Shown one piece after another: positions 49,343 through 58,361 of a stretch of DNA of 64,000 nucleotides (position 1 is the first letter of the stretch; the number at the start of each line of letters is the position of its first letter). The DNA comes from Actinobacteria bacterium 69-20 (GTDB lineage: Bacteria; Actinomycetota; Actinomycetes; Mycobacteriales; Nakamurellaceae), in contig MKSW01000021.1 of the NCBI GenBank assembly GCA_001897425.1, positions 33,845-97,844 on the forward strand, in the 5' to 3' direction. Under the pieces are notes generated by a model. The model was not told the DNA's origin. It saw nothing but the letters and a program-made list of their open reading frames with translations, and did not search any database. A program made the position numbers and the translations under genes.

Positions 49343-52300
49343 TTACCGCCGCGCGTCACGCTGCTCGCGGTACTCGTCGATCGTCATCGTGTGCACCCGG
49401 GAGGACATGCCGGTCACGTTGTCGACGAACCCGATGGCCCGGACGTACGGCTCGATCACGTGCACCTTTTGCAGCGGTGTGACGACGAGCAGCTGCAGGC
49501 CGAGCTTGGCGAAGAGCTCCAGCGCGTAACGGGTCGACGCGTCGGACCCCCGGCCGAAGGCCTCGTCGATCACCGCGAAACGGAAGTCCTTGGACTTCGC
49601 GGCCCCCCATTCCAGACCGAACTGATAGGCGAGGGACGCGGCCAGGATCGTGTACGCCAGCTTTTCCTTCTGACCGCCGGACTTTCCGTCGGAGTCGCTG
49701 TAGTGCTCCCATTCCTGATCGGTGTCGAGGTCGCGCTCGGAGGCCGAGAACACGAACCAGTTCCGGACGTCGGTGACCCGCCGCGTCCAGACCCGGTCAG
49801 CATCCGCAGAGCCCTCACGGCCGCGGAATCGCTCGATGATCCGCTTGACGTCCGCGAACCGGGCCTCCGAATACGGGTCACCGTCCGCGACCAGGCTGTC
49901 GTCGGTCAGGTCCCGCAGGTCGCGGCGAAACTGTATGACGTCAAAGTTGCCGGTGGGCTCTTTCTCGAGGCGAAGGTACCGGCCCGGGTTGTACGGAACC
50001 GCCTTGAGCCCCTCGTTGATCCGCGCCACGCGGTCGTCGATCCCGGCGGCTTCGCGGCCCAGCCAATTGTTGAACCCGGCGAGTTCCTGGATCGCGTTCT
50101 TGTGAAGCTGCTCCTTGAACTCGGCTTCGAACCGCGGCAGATCGTCGGTGGCGACCCGATCACGGAATGCCAGGAAGTCGGCGCGCGCGTCGACCGTCGC
50201 GTCCATATCGGCGCCGAGTTCGGGCCAGTGACCGAGAACGGCGTTCATCAGTTGCACGAGCCGCTGCCCCAGCGTCGCCAGATCCTTGGACAGCTGCTCG
50301 ATCCGCCGATGCAACGCTGCGACAAGCGTCGCCTCTGCCTGGGTGCACGCGGCGGATTCGGTCGGTCGCGCGGGCCCGAGTCGGTCGGCCAGCGCCGCGT
50401 ACGATCGGCGCGCCGCGGCGAGTTCCTCGGCCGGATACGCGTCGATCCGCGCGTCGTCCTGCTCCTTGAGCTGCTTGGCCGTGCGTAGATCGCGCGCAGC
50501 GTTCGCCATCGTGCCGGTGAGATCGGTGACGGTGCTGGCGATCTCGTCCGCCTGCTGCTTGTTGCGAGCCAACGCGCGCTCGATCTCGGCAAGCCGCGTC
50601 GAGCCGCCGGCGAGCCGGGAGCGCTCCGCGTCGTATTGGGCGGCGCGGGTTTCCGCCTCGATCGGATCGATATCCGTCCAGACGGTGAACTCGTCGAGAC
50701 GCAACAAGGCATCCAGCTTGCGTTGCACCGCGCTCCGCTCCGACTCCAGTTCCGCCATCACGGAAACCACCGCGGCCGCGCGGCTCTCCGCGTCGACGAG
50801 CTCATCCTCCAGAGCCGCGATCTTGTTCTCGTTCGCCCAGCCGAGCACCCATCGACGGGGATCGTCGACACGGTGCCGATCGTCCTTCTCGTGCCGCTCC
50901 CCGGAGCGGACCTGCCCCTCGCGGGTCACGGCGCGCCGCTCGGCGCGGAACTCGTCTAGGGTCATCGCGCAGCGGAAGTCGGCGCGCCGGACCAGCTCTC
51001 CGGTGAGGTAGTCGGCGAAGGGCCCGTCCTTCACATCCAGGCAGTCGGACAGCAGCAGCCCGTCGTGGCCGGGCAATTGCACGCACACCTGTCGTGCCGG
51101 GACACGTTCGAAGACGAGCTTCGCGCCGACCTGCTGCCCGCCGCGACCGCGCACCGTCAGGCGCCGATCGTTGACCCACCGCGATACGGCGTCGTAGTGG
51201 CGCTGCGGGACGAGCAGCGAGAGCGCGAACCCGTGCAGCACGCGCTCGGCGGCACCGCGCCACTGCGCGTGATCGTCCAGGACGTCGAGAAGTTCGCCGG
51301 CATACGGTAATTCGCCGATCGGCACCCGGATGTCGGCGCACATCAGCTCGCGGATCTCGACCTGCGCCAGCGGCAGGTTGCTCGTCCGGTGTCGAAGACT
51401 GTCAATCTCTTCGCGGAGCGCCGCCATCGTTGCCCGCACCTGTTTCTCCGCGCCGATCGCCTCGGCCACTGCCACGTCGAGAGCGCGTTTGCTGTCGTGC
51501 AGTGGGGAGCGTTGCTCAGCTACGGACACCGCGAGCGCGTCGAGTTCGGCGGCGTCCGTGACGGGGGCAAGCTGCGCGTCAACGACAGCAGCGTCGAACC
51601 GTGTTCGTGCCGTGCGGCGCCGGTCGGCCTCCTCGCGTGCCTGCTTCGCCAAGCGTTCCAGCTCGCCGATACGGTCCCCGCCCGCCCCGGCCCGCGCGGC
51701 GATCAGTGACTCGCGCTCCTCGGTCGCGGACTCCGCGGCCGCCACCGCGGCGTCCCGCGCCCGGCCAAGTCGCTCGCCCTCGGCGGTGAGCTCCTTGATC
51801 TCCGCGGTCAGCAGCCCCGATCGAAGTTCCGCGATATACAGGCCCACGGCGGAACTCTCAACTTCTGCGGCCTCACGCTCGGCGAGCGCGGCGTCGTATC
51901 GAGTAGCCGTCGCGAGGATCGGATCGAGGGCGGCGAGCTGCTCGCGGGCGCGTTTCACCGCGTCGTATGCCTTGGTGAGGTTGTCGAAGTGGCCGATGAT
52001 GTCGCGCACCCGGCTCGTCGAATCGCTCGGTTCGAGCATGTGGTCGCGCACGAAGTCGTCGAGGTTGCCCACGGACTTCATGGACACCGTCTGGTGGAAG
52101 AGTTCCAGCGCCTGCTCGGAGCGAATGCCGAGGAGACGCCGCAGGGAGGTCGCGTATTTCGGATACTCGTCGAAGATCTCGGCTCCGGAGGACCGCAGCC
52201 GCCTTCGTAAATCGTTGAGGCTGGTTCCGAAATCGGCGAAATCTTGGGCAATGGCAAGGGGTTTCGCGGCCGTGACGAAGAAGCGATACGGCTGGCCTGC

Positions 52301-52738
52301 CGTATCGCGTTGCTGGAAGACCTGCGCGATCGTCGCGCTCTCGCCGTATCCATCATTGACGAATTGACCGAGGATGACGGAGTACGTGCCACCGCTCGTT
52401 CGTAGCCCGATGGGTCTGGAGCGGCCGGTCGACTCGGTGCGTTCCGATTTGTAGTGGCCCTCGACATAGGTGCGGAGCGTGCGCTCCCGGGCGCCGGCGC
52501 CCGCGGCCTTGTTGTACGTGATGCGTTGCGCCGGCAGCAGCAGCGTCGTCAGCGCGTCGACGAGAGTCGACTTCCCGGAACCGATGTCGCCGGTGAGCAG
52601 GGTCGTGTCGGCGCCGGGCGCCAGCGCCCACACCTGCCCGTCGAACGTGCCCCAGTTGAAGACCTCGATCCGCTGCAGCCGGTAACCGGCGCGGCCCGGT
52701 GCCTCCATCTCCACCGCGGAGAACAGGCCGTCACTCAT
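49343..52738 (-). CDS. jetC: Wadjet SMC-like ATPase JetC
   Basis: 1131-residue MukB/SMC-type motor. Walker A is TGDIGSGKSTLVDALTTLL (about residues 49-67), the signature SGGQKEKLAYTILAASLAY (about 1000) and Walker B FAVIDEAFGRGSD. Between them are long coiled coils (rich in AEREAAEVESSA-type heptads) around a central hinge (about 420-620). With JetA and JetB it extrudes DNA loops and hands small circles to JetD for cleavage. Overlaps jetB by 8 bp. Confidence 0.95.
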   Translation of the reverse strand: MSDGLFSAVEMEAPGRAGYRLQRIEVFNWGTFDGQVWALAPGADTTLLTGDIGSGKSTLVDALTTLLLPAQRITYNKAAGAGARERTLRTYVEGHYKSERTESTGRSRPIGLRTSGGTYSVILGQFVNDGYGESATIAQVFQQRDTAGQPYRFFVTAAKPLAIAQDFADFGTSLNDLRRRLRSSGAEIFDEYPKYATSLRRLLGIRSEQALELFHQTVSMKSVGNLDDFVRDHMLEPSDSTSRVRDIIGHFDNLTKAYDAVKRAREQLAALDPILATATRYDAALAEREAAEVESSAVGLYIAELRSGLLTAEIKELTAEGERLGRARDAAVAAAESATEERESLIAARAGAGGDRIGELERLAKQAREEADRRRTARTRFDAAVVDAQLAPVTDAAELDALAVSVAEQRSPLHDSKRALDVAVAEAIGAEKQVRATMAALREEIDSLRHRTSNLPLAQVEIRELMCADIRVPIGELPYAGELLDVLDDHAQWRGAAERVLHGFALSLLVPQRHYDAVSRWVNDRRLTVRGRGGQQVGAKLVFERVPARQVCVQLPGHDGLLLSDCLDVKDGPFADYLTGELVRRADFRCAMTLDEFRAERRAVTREGQVRSGERHEKDDRHRVDDPRRWVLGWANENKIAALEDELVDAESRAAAVVSVMAELESERSAVQRKLDALLRLDEFTVWTDIDPIEAETRAAQYDAERSRLAGGSTRLAEIERALARNKQQADEIASTVTDLTGTMANAARDLRTAKQLKEQDDARIDAYPAEELAAARRSYAALADRLGPARPTESAACTQAEATLVAALHRRIEQLSKDLATLGQRLVQLMNAVLGHWPELGADMDATVDARADFLAFRDRVATDDLPRFEAEFKEQLHKNAIQELAGFNNWLGREAAGIDDRVARINEGLKAVPYNPGRYLRLEKEPTGNFDVIQFRRDLRDLTDDSLVADGDPYSEARFADVKRIIERFRGREGSADADRVWTRRVTDVRNWFVFSASERDLDTDQEWEHYSDSDGKSGGQKEKLAYTILAASLAYQFGLEWGAAKSKDFRFAVIDEAFGRGSDASTRYALELFAKLGLQLLVVTPLQKVHVIEPYVRAIGFVDNVTGMSSRVHTMTIDEYREQRDARR

Positions 52739-53309
52739 CGCCGGCCCGCGCGTCCGCGTAGTCGCGCAGCATTGTCGCGAAGTCGTTCATGGTCTGGGCG
52801 TCGACGTATGCCTTGATGATGCGGCGCACCTCCCAGTGGTCCGCCTCTCCGCGAAGCGCACGGAGGAAGCCGAGCTCGGCGGCCTTCTTCACGGTCCGTT
52901 CCGCCTGGTCGGCAAGCCGTGCGTCGTCGGTTGAATCGGCCTGGAATACCCGGAGCATCTCCGCGATCTGCTCCCCGGAGACCACCAAACGCCCTTCGCC
53001 GCCGGCGGTTTCGAATTCGACGAGGCGTTTCCGGAGGAGCACGAGTAGCAGGCTCACCGGGTAACTGAGCGCGCGTCGATGCACCAGCCGGGGCAGGGCC
53101 GGCTCCCCCTCGACCTCCGGCTTCGAACGAAGGTATGCGTATCCTTCGACGTCATCGACGACGACGTCGACCCCGATCGCGGCGAAGTGATCGCGAATCG
53201 GGCCGGCAGAGCGCTGCAGGGTGAGCCAGCTAACCTCGTCTGCCTCCTGGTAGACGACGCCCTGCATCAGCCGGATGATGGCGCTCGAGACCGCGAAATC
53301 GTCGTTCAT
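52731..53309 (-). CDS. jetB: Wadjet kite-like subunit JetB
   Basis: 192 residues of the DUF4194 family, the MukE-like partner: RLMQGVVYQEADEVSWLTL near the N-terminus and LVHRRALSYPVSLLLVLLRKRLVEFE in the middle are characteristic. The ATG overlaps the jetA stop by 4 bp, so A, B and C are co-translated. Confidence 0.93.
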   Translation of the reverse strand: MNDDFAVSSAIIRLMQGVVYQEADEVSWLTLQRSAGPIRDHFAAIGVDVVVDDVEGYAYLRSKPEVEGEPALPRLVHRRALSYPVSLLLVLLRKRLVEFETAGGEGRLVVSGEQIAEMLRVFQADSTDDARLADQAERTVKKAAELGFLRALRGEADHWEVRRIIKAYVDAQTMNDFATMLRDYADARAGDE

Positions 53310-54808
53310 CGGCGCCGCACCGTTACTTTCGGCAGCCGCGCCACCAGGTGCAGGTCCGGGTCGGCAGGGTCTCGGTAGTTCAGCTCAGTCTCGTCGGGAC
53401 CGACTGCGGCGCCGCCGTTCTCGCGGTCGACTGCGCCATTGATGTCTACTGTCAACTCCTCGTCGTTCAGCGCCAGATAGCCCACGATCTCGGCGGCGCC
53501 CTGCTCGATCGGGTAGAGCGCGACGATGTCCTCCAGGCGTGCGGAGGATCGTTTCGGCAGCACCGACCGGATGTTACCGGCAAGCCGCGCCAGATCGACG
53601 AAGCTTTGCGCGAAGAGCAGGTCGGCGTCGGCCTCGCCCTCGGTCGGCGGAATGAGGCTCTGTACCGCCGGCGTTTCGGACCGCCGGTAGAGCGGACGTT
53701 CGAAAGGCAGCGCGATATCGATTCCGACCGCATCGACGTGCAGGCCGGCGTGCGGTGGGTGATCGCGGACTTCCAGGGCCGCCGCCTCGATGGATCGCAC
53801 CAGGTCGATCACCCGCCGATTCTCCAGCCACACCTGGTCGTCGAGAAACCGGCGTAGTTGTTCCGAGATCTGCCGCACGGTGCGCTGGGCACGCTCGGCG
53901 GCCTCGGACCAGTAATGGTGTATGCCGTGCATCCGTTCGTCCTGGTGCACGCTGTCCAGCGCCGCCACCTGTCGCAGCAGCTCCGTGAGTTCGTCCTGCC
54001 GCGACTGCGACAGCAGATAGTCGTAGAACGCTTGGAAGCTTCGCCCCTGGTCCGAGCCGCTGATCTCCGAGCGGCTGCCGACCAGGTCGGCCAGAAGGTC
54101 GCCCTTGGATCCGGCCCAGGCCGCGATCTTCTCGCGGGCGGCGCGGTCCAATAGCCGGAAGTTTTCCTCCACCTCGCGGAAATCCGCCAGCAGCTCGCGT
54201 GCGGTCGTGGAGAACTGCTGATAGCGGTCCCGCACCCCCGTCGGGTCGAGCATCGTCATTCGCCCGGCCTCGACGGAGGCGATCTCCGCCTCGATCTCGT
54301 CGCGGCGGCGGCGCAGATCCGCCAACCGGGCCTCGGGATCGGTCTCCGTGCCATGCACGATCTGCCGCAACAACTCCACCACGGTGTGCAGCCGAGACTC
54401 GGTACCCACGAACGACCGGGCCTGCAGGGAGGACACCCACGCGTAGGCCTTCTCGAAGGCCGGTGTGGCCTCGTAATGGACCTCGTCGTCCCCAGGTGGA
54501 TAGAACCGGCGCAGGAAACCGGCGTCGCCGGCCGCCCAATCCTCTAGGTACTCCGTGGGTTTCTTCAGGTAGCGGTTGCTCCCGGCGAGCACGTCGGACC
54601 CGTCCGGCGCGTCGACCGGGCTGAGTGCATTGATGGCATAGATCGCGTCGTCCAGCGCTGTCGCGACCTCGCCGGCAGCGCAGGCGCCGCGATTGCCCTC
54701 GACGAAGAAGTTGCCCAGAAAGGCGAGGATCAGCGGCGCGTTCTGCGCACGAAGCAACCGCCAAGCGGGATGCCGGCTCCGCAGCGCCGCGATCGCCTCG
54801 AACTCCAC
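53306..54808 (-). CDS. jetA: Wadjet kleisin-like subunit JetA
   Basis: 500 residues (DUF3375), the MukF-like kleisin: ALRSRHPAWRLLRAQNAPLILAFL at the N-terminus, ERMHGIHHYWSEAAERAQRTV in the middle and LVARLPKVTVRRR at the end. It starts at GTG 54808; no strong ribosome site is visible, and the start may be slightly upstream. First gene of the four-gene operon; order A-B-C-D and domain content define type I Wadjet, a system that restricts plasmids. Confidence 0.93.
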   Translation of the reverse strand: MEFEAIAALRSRHPAWRLLRAQNAPLILAFLGNFFVEGNRGACAAGEVATALDDAIYAINALSPVDAPDGSDVLAGSNRYLKKPTEYLEDWAAGDAGFLRRFYPPGDDEVHYEATPAFEKAYAWVSSLQARSFVGTESRLHTVVELLRQIVHGTETDPEARLADLRRRRDEIEAEIASVEAGRMTMLDPTGVRDRYQQFSTTARELLADFREVEENFRLLDRAAREKIAAWAGSKGDLLADLVGSRSEISGSDQGRSFQAFYDYLLSQSRQDELTELLRQVAALDSVHQDERMHGIHHYWSEAAERAQRTVRQISEQLRRFLDDQVWLENRRVIDLVRSIEAAALEVRDHPPHAGLHVDAVGIDIALPFERPLYRRSETPAVQSLIPPTEGEADADLLFAQSFVDLARLAGNIRSVLPKRSSARLEDIVALYPIEQGAAEIVGYLALNDEELTVDINGAVDRENGGAAVGPDETELNYRDPADPDLHLVARLPKVTVRRR

Positions 54809-54923
54809 GCGGCCCAGCCTAGGGTGCTGCCGCGCGGCCGGTCACCGCCGGACGGGGATGACGAAGATCGTGTCTGTGCCAGGTTCACCGACACTTCGGA
54901 CATCAGCGCGAGGAGGGATCTGC

Positions 54924-54946
54924 GCGCATCGTCACGCGTGATGCGC
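54924..54946. promoter_or_regulatory. Inverted repeat upstream of the Wadjet operon
   Basis: GCGCATC and GATGCGC arms around GTCACGCGT form a 23-bp imperfect palindrome about 115 bp before jetA. It is a possible operator or promoter element. Nothing else was recognised in 54809-55025. Confidence 0.35.
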
Positions 54947-55025
54947 AGGCTCGACCTGGCGAACCAATACGACGACTCGTCGAGGCGACTCGCAACCTTC
55001 CTCACGCCGCATCCAGCACGCCGGA

Positions 55026-55139
55026 TCAGTGCAGCAATCGGAATGCCTGCTGCCTCGAAATGCCCAGCACAGCCCAGATATTCATGGAATTGAGCCAGGT
55101 CGCCTCCTCCCCAGGCGCACTGGCCCGTCGGGGTTCGCA
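55026..55139 (-). pseudogene. Decayed hicB C-terminus
   Basis: Read on the minus strand from about 55103, ATWLNSMNIWAVLGISRQQA followed by FRLLH and a stop parallels the end of the intact HicB at 47300 (ATGLNSTDIGAVLGISRQRAHQLLH). About 80-100 bp of DNA similarity are shared. The rest of the gene is missing. It lies in the same orientation as the intact copy, on the other side of the Wadjet operon. Confidence 0.75.
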
Positions 55140-55586
55140 TCAGTCGAGGCAGAATTCGTTGCCCTCCGGGTCCTGCATCACGATGGTCCCCGCATCGATC
55201 GCGTTCGGTTCGAGGCGGCGCATCACCCGGGCGCCGAGCGATACGAGCCGGTCGGCCTCGGCCGCAAGCGCCGCCATCCGCTCGTCGTCGCGCAGGCCCG
55301 GGGCAGCGCGCACGTCGAGGTGCACCCGGTTCTTCGCCGTCTTCCCCTCGGGCACCCGCTGGAAGAACAGCCGCGGGCCGCCCTCCCCCTCCGGCGGCAC
55401 CGCGGCCGACCGGCTATTGCGCTCCTCGGCGGGCACCCCCCAGGCGTCCAGCGCCGCATCCCAGGTGTCGAACCCCGGCGGCGGATCCTGCAACCGGTAG
55501 CCCAACGCCTCGCACCAGAACGCGGCAAGCGCACCCGGGTCCGCACTGTCGAACGTGATCTGAACTTCGCGCATGGCCATCGACAT
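55140..55586 (-). CDS. VOC-family (glyoxalase-like) protein
   Basis: 148 residues from ATG 55586. One or two beta-alpha-beta-beta-beta modules: VQITFDSADPGALAAFWCEALGYRL, RLFFQRVPEGKTAKNRVHLDV and GTIVMQDPEGNEFCLD at the end, typical of the glyoxalase/bleomycin-resistance superfamily. Metal ligands would be His in NRVHLDV and the final Glu. The substrate is unknown. The gene is single and diverges from the next one. Confidence 0.85.
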   Translation of the reverse strand: MSMAMREVQITFDSADPGALAAFWCEALGYRLQDPPPGFDTWDAALDAWGVPAEERNSRSAAVPPEGEGGPRLFFQRVPEGKTAKNRVHLDVRAAPGLRDDERMAALAAEADRLVSLGARVMRRLEPNAIDAGTIVMQDPEGNEFCLD

Positions 55587-55659
55587 GGCCGCCACGCTAG
55601 CGCATCCCACCGACAACGCCGGTGCCACCGCGATCCGGACAGGGCCGCGTCGCCGGTCG

Positions 55660-55709
55660 CCACCGGTGGGGATACCTCCCGCTTGGAGCGAGTATGACGC
55701 TGTCCGCGG
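55660..55709 (-). repeat. Dispersed element, extended copy 8
   Basis: The minus strand reads CGGACAGCGTCATACTCGCT and continues with CCAAGCGGGAGGTATCCCCA, matching the extended form at 42939 and 56419. It lies between the VOC gene and the DinB-like gene. Confidence 0.7.
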
Positions 55710-55754
55710 CCGCGAGGCGGCCGGGTGCCCGATCTCCGTCCTATCCTCGAGGAC

Positions 55755-56378
55755 ATGAGCGATCGAGGGGCTTTCGTGGCGCGCGAGCGCGCGGCGCTCG
55801 CCGACGAATTCGCCGAACGTGGACCCGACGAGCCCACGCTCTGCGAAGGCTGGAACACGCGAGACCTCCTGCAGCACCTCATACTTCGCGAGTCCGTGAC
55901 AGCATCTGCGCTGCTCGAGGGCCGCCGCGCCTACGCGGCCCGCATCCGCGAACTCGACTGGCCGGAGGCGATCGACCGCTTCCGCAGCGGCCCGCCGCCC
56001 GGCTCCGTCTTCCGCATCCCGGGTGCCGACGCGGCGGCCAACGCCGAGGAGTTCTTCGTCCACCACGAGGACGTGCGCCGCGCCACCAACGGCTGGACGA
56101 AGCGCGAGTTACCGGCCGCGATCGAAGACACGTTCTGGCGTCGGCTGCGCTCACCGTTCGGCCGAATCATGGTGCGGCACATCGGTTTCGGTCTGCACAT
56201 CCAACGGCCCGACGGCCCGCACGCAACCCTTCGTGCGGCGCGCCCGGGGGTCGTGATCATCGGCCCGCCCAGCGAGATCCTGCTCTTCCTCTTCGGCCGG
56301 CAGGCCGTCGCCGATGTCCGCCTCGACGGCCCGGCCGATGCGCGCGAGCGCCTGACACACGCCAGGCTCGGATTCTGA
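55755..56378 (+). CDS. Maleylpyruvate isomerase / DinB-like (TIGR03085-type) protein
   Basis: 207 residues from ATG 55755; an in-frame GTG 30 bases earlier is possible. The N-terminal four-helix DinB-like region contains FVARERAALADEFAERGPDEPTLCEGWNTRDLLQHLILRE, and the metal-binding segment EEFFVHHEDVRRA supplies the histidines. This actinobacterial family uses a divalent metal and often mycothiol. The exact reaction is unknown. Confidence 0.8.
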   Translation: MSDRGAFVARERAALADEFAERGPDEPTLCEGWNTRDLLQHLILRESVTASALLEGRRAYAARIRELDWPEAIDRFRSGPPPGSVFRIPGADAAANAEEFFVHHEDVRRATNGWTKRELPAAIEDTFWRRLRSPFGRIMVRHIGFGLHIQRPDGPHATLRAARPGVVIIGPPSEILLFLFGRQAVADVRLDGPADARERLTHARLGF

Positions 56379-56418
56379 CACGCTGCTGACCAGGGGCTGC
56401 CCGGAACGCGCCCACTCT

Positions 56419-56463
56419 GAGAACCTCGTCATTCCCCCGCAAGCGGGAGGTACCCCACCGGCG
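56419..56463 (+). repeat. Dispersed element, extended copy 9
   Basis: Core GAGAACCTCGTCATTCCCCC then GCAAGCGGGAGGTACCCCAC, almost identical over 40 bp to the copy inside the PLP-enzyme gene at 42939. Confidence 0.75.
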
Positions 56464-56705
56464 GCCTCGGGGAGGCTCGCAGTGTCGACTTTGCCGCGCA
56501 CGTCAACAGGCTTCCCGTCGACGAGGAAGATGTGCGTCAAATGTGACCGACATGTGTACGGAATGTGACACCGATGTGTGCGCGATTCCTGGCCATCTGC
56601 GCTCGTTGTCCGGAGCCGCAAGTGCTTACGATGGGGTTCACCGAGCCCGCCAACGGGCGGAACTCGAAAACCGGTAGGCCTCCCCGCCCTGTATTGACAC
56701 CGTGG

Positions 56706-56737
56706 GAAGACCCCCGCCTCAGACGAGGAGGGTCTTC
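56706..56737 (+). terminator. Strong hairpin in the intergenic region
   Basis: GAAGACCC and GGGTCTTC arms, extended by CCGCCTC/GAGGA pairing around AGAC, make a stem of about 13 bp. No U-tract follows. Its distance from both neighbours (330 bp after one gene, 260 bp before the next) makes terminator or leader-RNA roles equally possible. Confidence 0.5.
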
Positions 56738-56997
56738 GTGGATTCACTGCCCGGACTGCACGCACCGCGTCGACGACCGGTGACCCTGATGCGGGTTCGC
56801 GCCCCGCTGATCCACCCGGCATAGCCCGAGCATTGCGCCGTCGGAACGGCGCTCCGCCATTCGGTCGGTATCGGCCGAGATCGGCTTGCGCAGAGGCACT
56901 TTCGCCGACGGGCGGAGTTCACCATCACGCATTCCGTTGATCTGCACGTCATCTGCACATTGTCTGAACATTGTCTGCACTGCCAAGGAGGCACAAC

Positions 56998-58209
56998 ATG
57001 TCGCATCGGGTACATCTCACCCTCGTCGCCACCGTCGCGAGCGCCGCGATGGTACTGGCAGCGTGCGCGTCGGCGCCGGCGGCGAATTCGTCATCCAGCT
57101 CGTCGTCGACGCCGAGCTCGTCTTCATCGTCTTCGTCGCCGTCGAGTGAATCGTCCTCGTCGTCCGGACCCTCGACATCGTCGGGATCGTCATCCTCGTC
57201 GAGTTCGGCACCCGAGACCGGGCCGATCACGCCGGTCGGAAAGTTCCTGCCGTGCGTCGTGTCCGACACAGCCGGGTTCAACGACCACTCGTTCAACGAG
57301 CAGAGCTTCAACGCCGTGAAGACGATTGCGGGACGGGCCGGCGTGAGCTACAAATCGGCTCAGTCGAAGACCGCTGCCGACTACGTTCCCAACGTCAACC
57401 AGTTGGTGGCGGCCGGATGCACCGATGTCGTCGCCTCCGGATTCAACCTGGTGGCAGCGGTCAAGGCCGCAGCCACGGCGAACCCGAAGGTCAACTTCAT
57501 CATGGTCGACGACAACTCGATCAAACTGCCCAACGTCAAGGACGTCGTATTCGCGACGAACCAAGGGGCGTTCCTCGGCGGGTACGCGGCGGCGGCTTAC
57601 AGCAAGACCGGCGTAGTGGCGACCTGGGGCGGGCAGGAGATCCCGCCGGTCACCATCTACATGGACGGCTTCTGGGACGGCGTGCAGTACTACAACCAGA
57701 AGAACGGCAAGAACGTGAAGGTGCTCGGCTGGAACGAGCAGACCCAGAAGGGAACGTTCGTCGGGAACTTCACCGATCAAAACGCCGCGAAGACGATCAC
57801 CACGAACTTCCTGAACCAGAAGGCTGATGTGATCATGCCGGTCGCCGGGTCGCTGTACGAGGGCGGTGGCGCGGCCATCCGCTCAACCAAAGCCGATGCG
57901 GTCCTGATGGGCGTCGACGCGGACCTGTTCCTCACCGACACCAATGGCTACCAGAACCTCATCCTGGTGTCCGTGCTCAAGAACATCGACACGGCCGTTC
58001 AAACGGCACTGTCCCAAGCGGCGACTTCGGCCACATTCGACAACACGCAGTACATCGCGACGTTGAAGAACGGTGGGGTCGGCCTCTCGCCCTTCCACGA
58101 TTTCGCGAGCAAGGTTCCGGCCTCGCTGTCCGGTGACATCACCACGATCGCGGCCGGCATCGAGGACGGCTCGATCCCGGCTCCGTCGCCGTCGGAACCG
58201 AAAGCCTGA
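56998..58209 (+). CDS. BMP-family nucleoside-type ABC substrate-binding lipoprotein
   Basis: 403 residues from ATG 56998 (AAGGAGG upstream). Lipobox LAACA near residue 25, then a linker of about 45 residues that is almost pure serine, then the BMP (PnrA/BmpA-like) fold: VVSDTAGFNDHSFNEQSFN, DVVASGFNLVAAV and NFIMVDDNSIKLPNVKDVVFATNQGAFLGGYAAA. Family members bind purine nucleosides. Followed by the matching ATPase and two permeases. Confidence 0.93.
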   Translation: MSHRVHLTLVATVASAAMVLAACASAPAANSSSSSSSTPSSSSSSSSPSSESSSSSGPSTSSGSSSSSSSAPETGPITPVGKFLPCVVSDTAGFNDHSFNEQSFNAVKTIAGRAGVSYKSAQSKTAADYVPNVNQLVAAGCTDVVASGFNLVAAVKAAATANPKVNFIMVDDNSIKLPNVKDVVFATNQGAFLGGYAAAAYSKTGVVATWGGQEIPPVTIYMDGFWDGVQYYNQKNGKNVKVLGWNEQTQKGTFVGNFTDQNAAKTITTNFLNQKADVIMPVAGSLYEGGGAAIRSTKADAVLMGVDADLFLTDTNGYQNLILVSVLKNIDTAVQTALSQAATSATFDNTQYIATLKNGGVGLSPFHDFASKVPASLSGDITTIAAGIEDGSIPAPSPSEPKA

Positions 58210-58233
58210 CGGGGCTAGCGACTCCCGCGAGTT

Positions 58234-58273
58234 GCCGGGGTGTGTGCGCCGAGTGCGGTGCGCACGCCCCGGC
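58234..58273 (+). terminator. Hairpin between the BMP lipoprotein and ATPase genes
   Basis: GCCGGGGTGTGTGCGC pairs with GTGCGCACGCCCCGGC across a short loop (about 15 bp of stem with one mismatch). It sits 24 bp after the binding-protein stop and probably sets a higher dose of the binding protein relative to the downstream transporter genes. Confidence 0.7.
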
Positions 58274-58361
58274 GGCTCGCTATCGCGGCGCATGAAGACG
58301 TGATTTTCACGGCGTAGGGTGCCGGGCAAGAAAGTCAGGACTTGACAGCAAGGGCGGCGAG

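Larger units (their letters stand above)
56379..56997. other. Intergenic region before the BMP transporter operon
   Basis: 619 bp with no convincing gene. Contents from left to right: an extended dispersed element (56419-56463); a short direct-repeat tract with ATGTGAC and ATGTGTAC/ATGTGTGC motifs (56540-56582); a strong hairpin at 56706-56737; and two copies of ACATTGTCTG (56958-56978) just before the transporter gene, a possible operator. Confidence 0.6.

Noticed and set aside
54730..55140. 136-codon minus-strand frame upstream of jetA
   Set aside because: It reads the hicB remnant in the wrong frame and runs into jetA out of frame. Better explained as decayed DNA plus promoter region.
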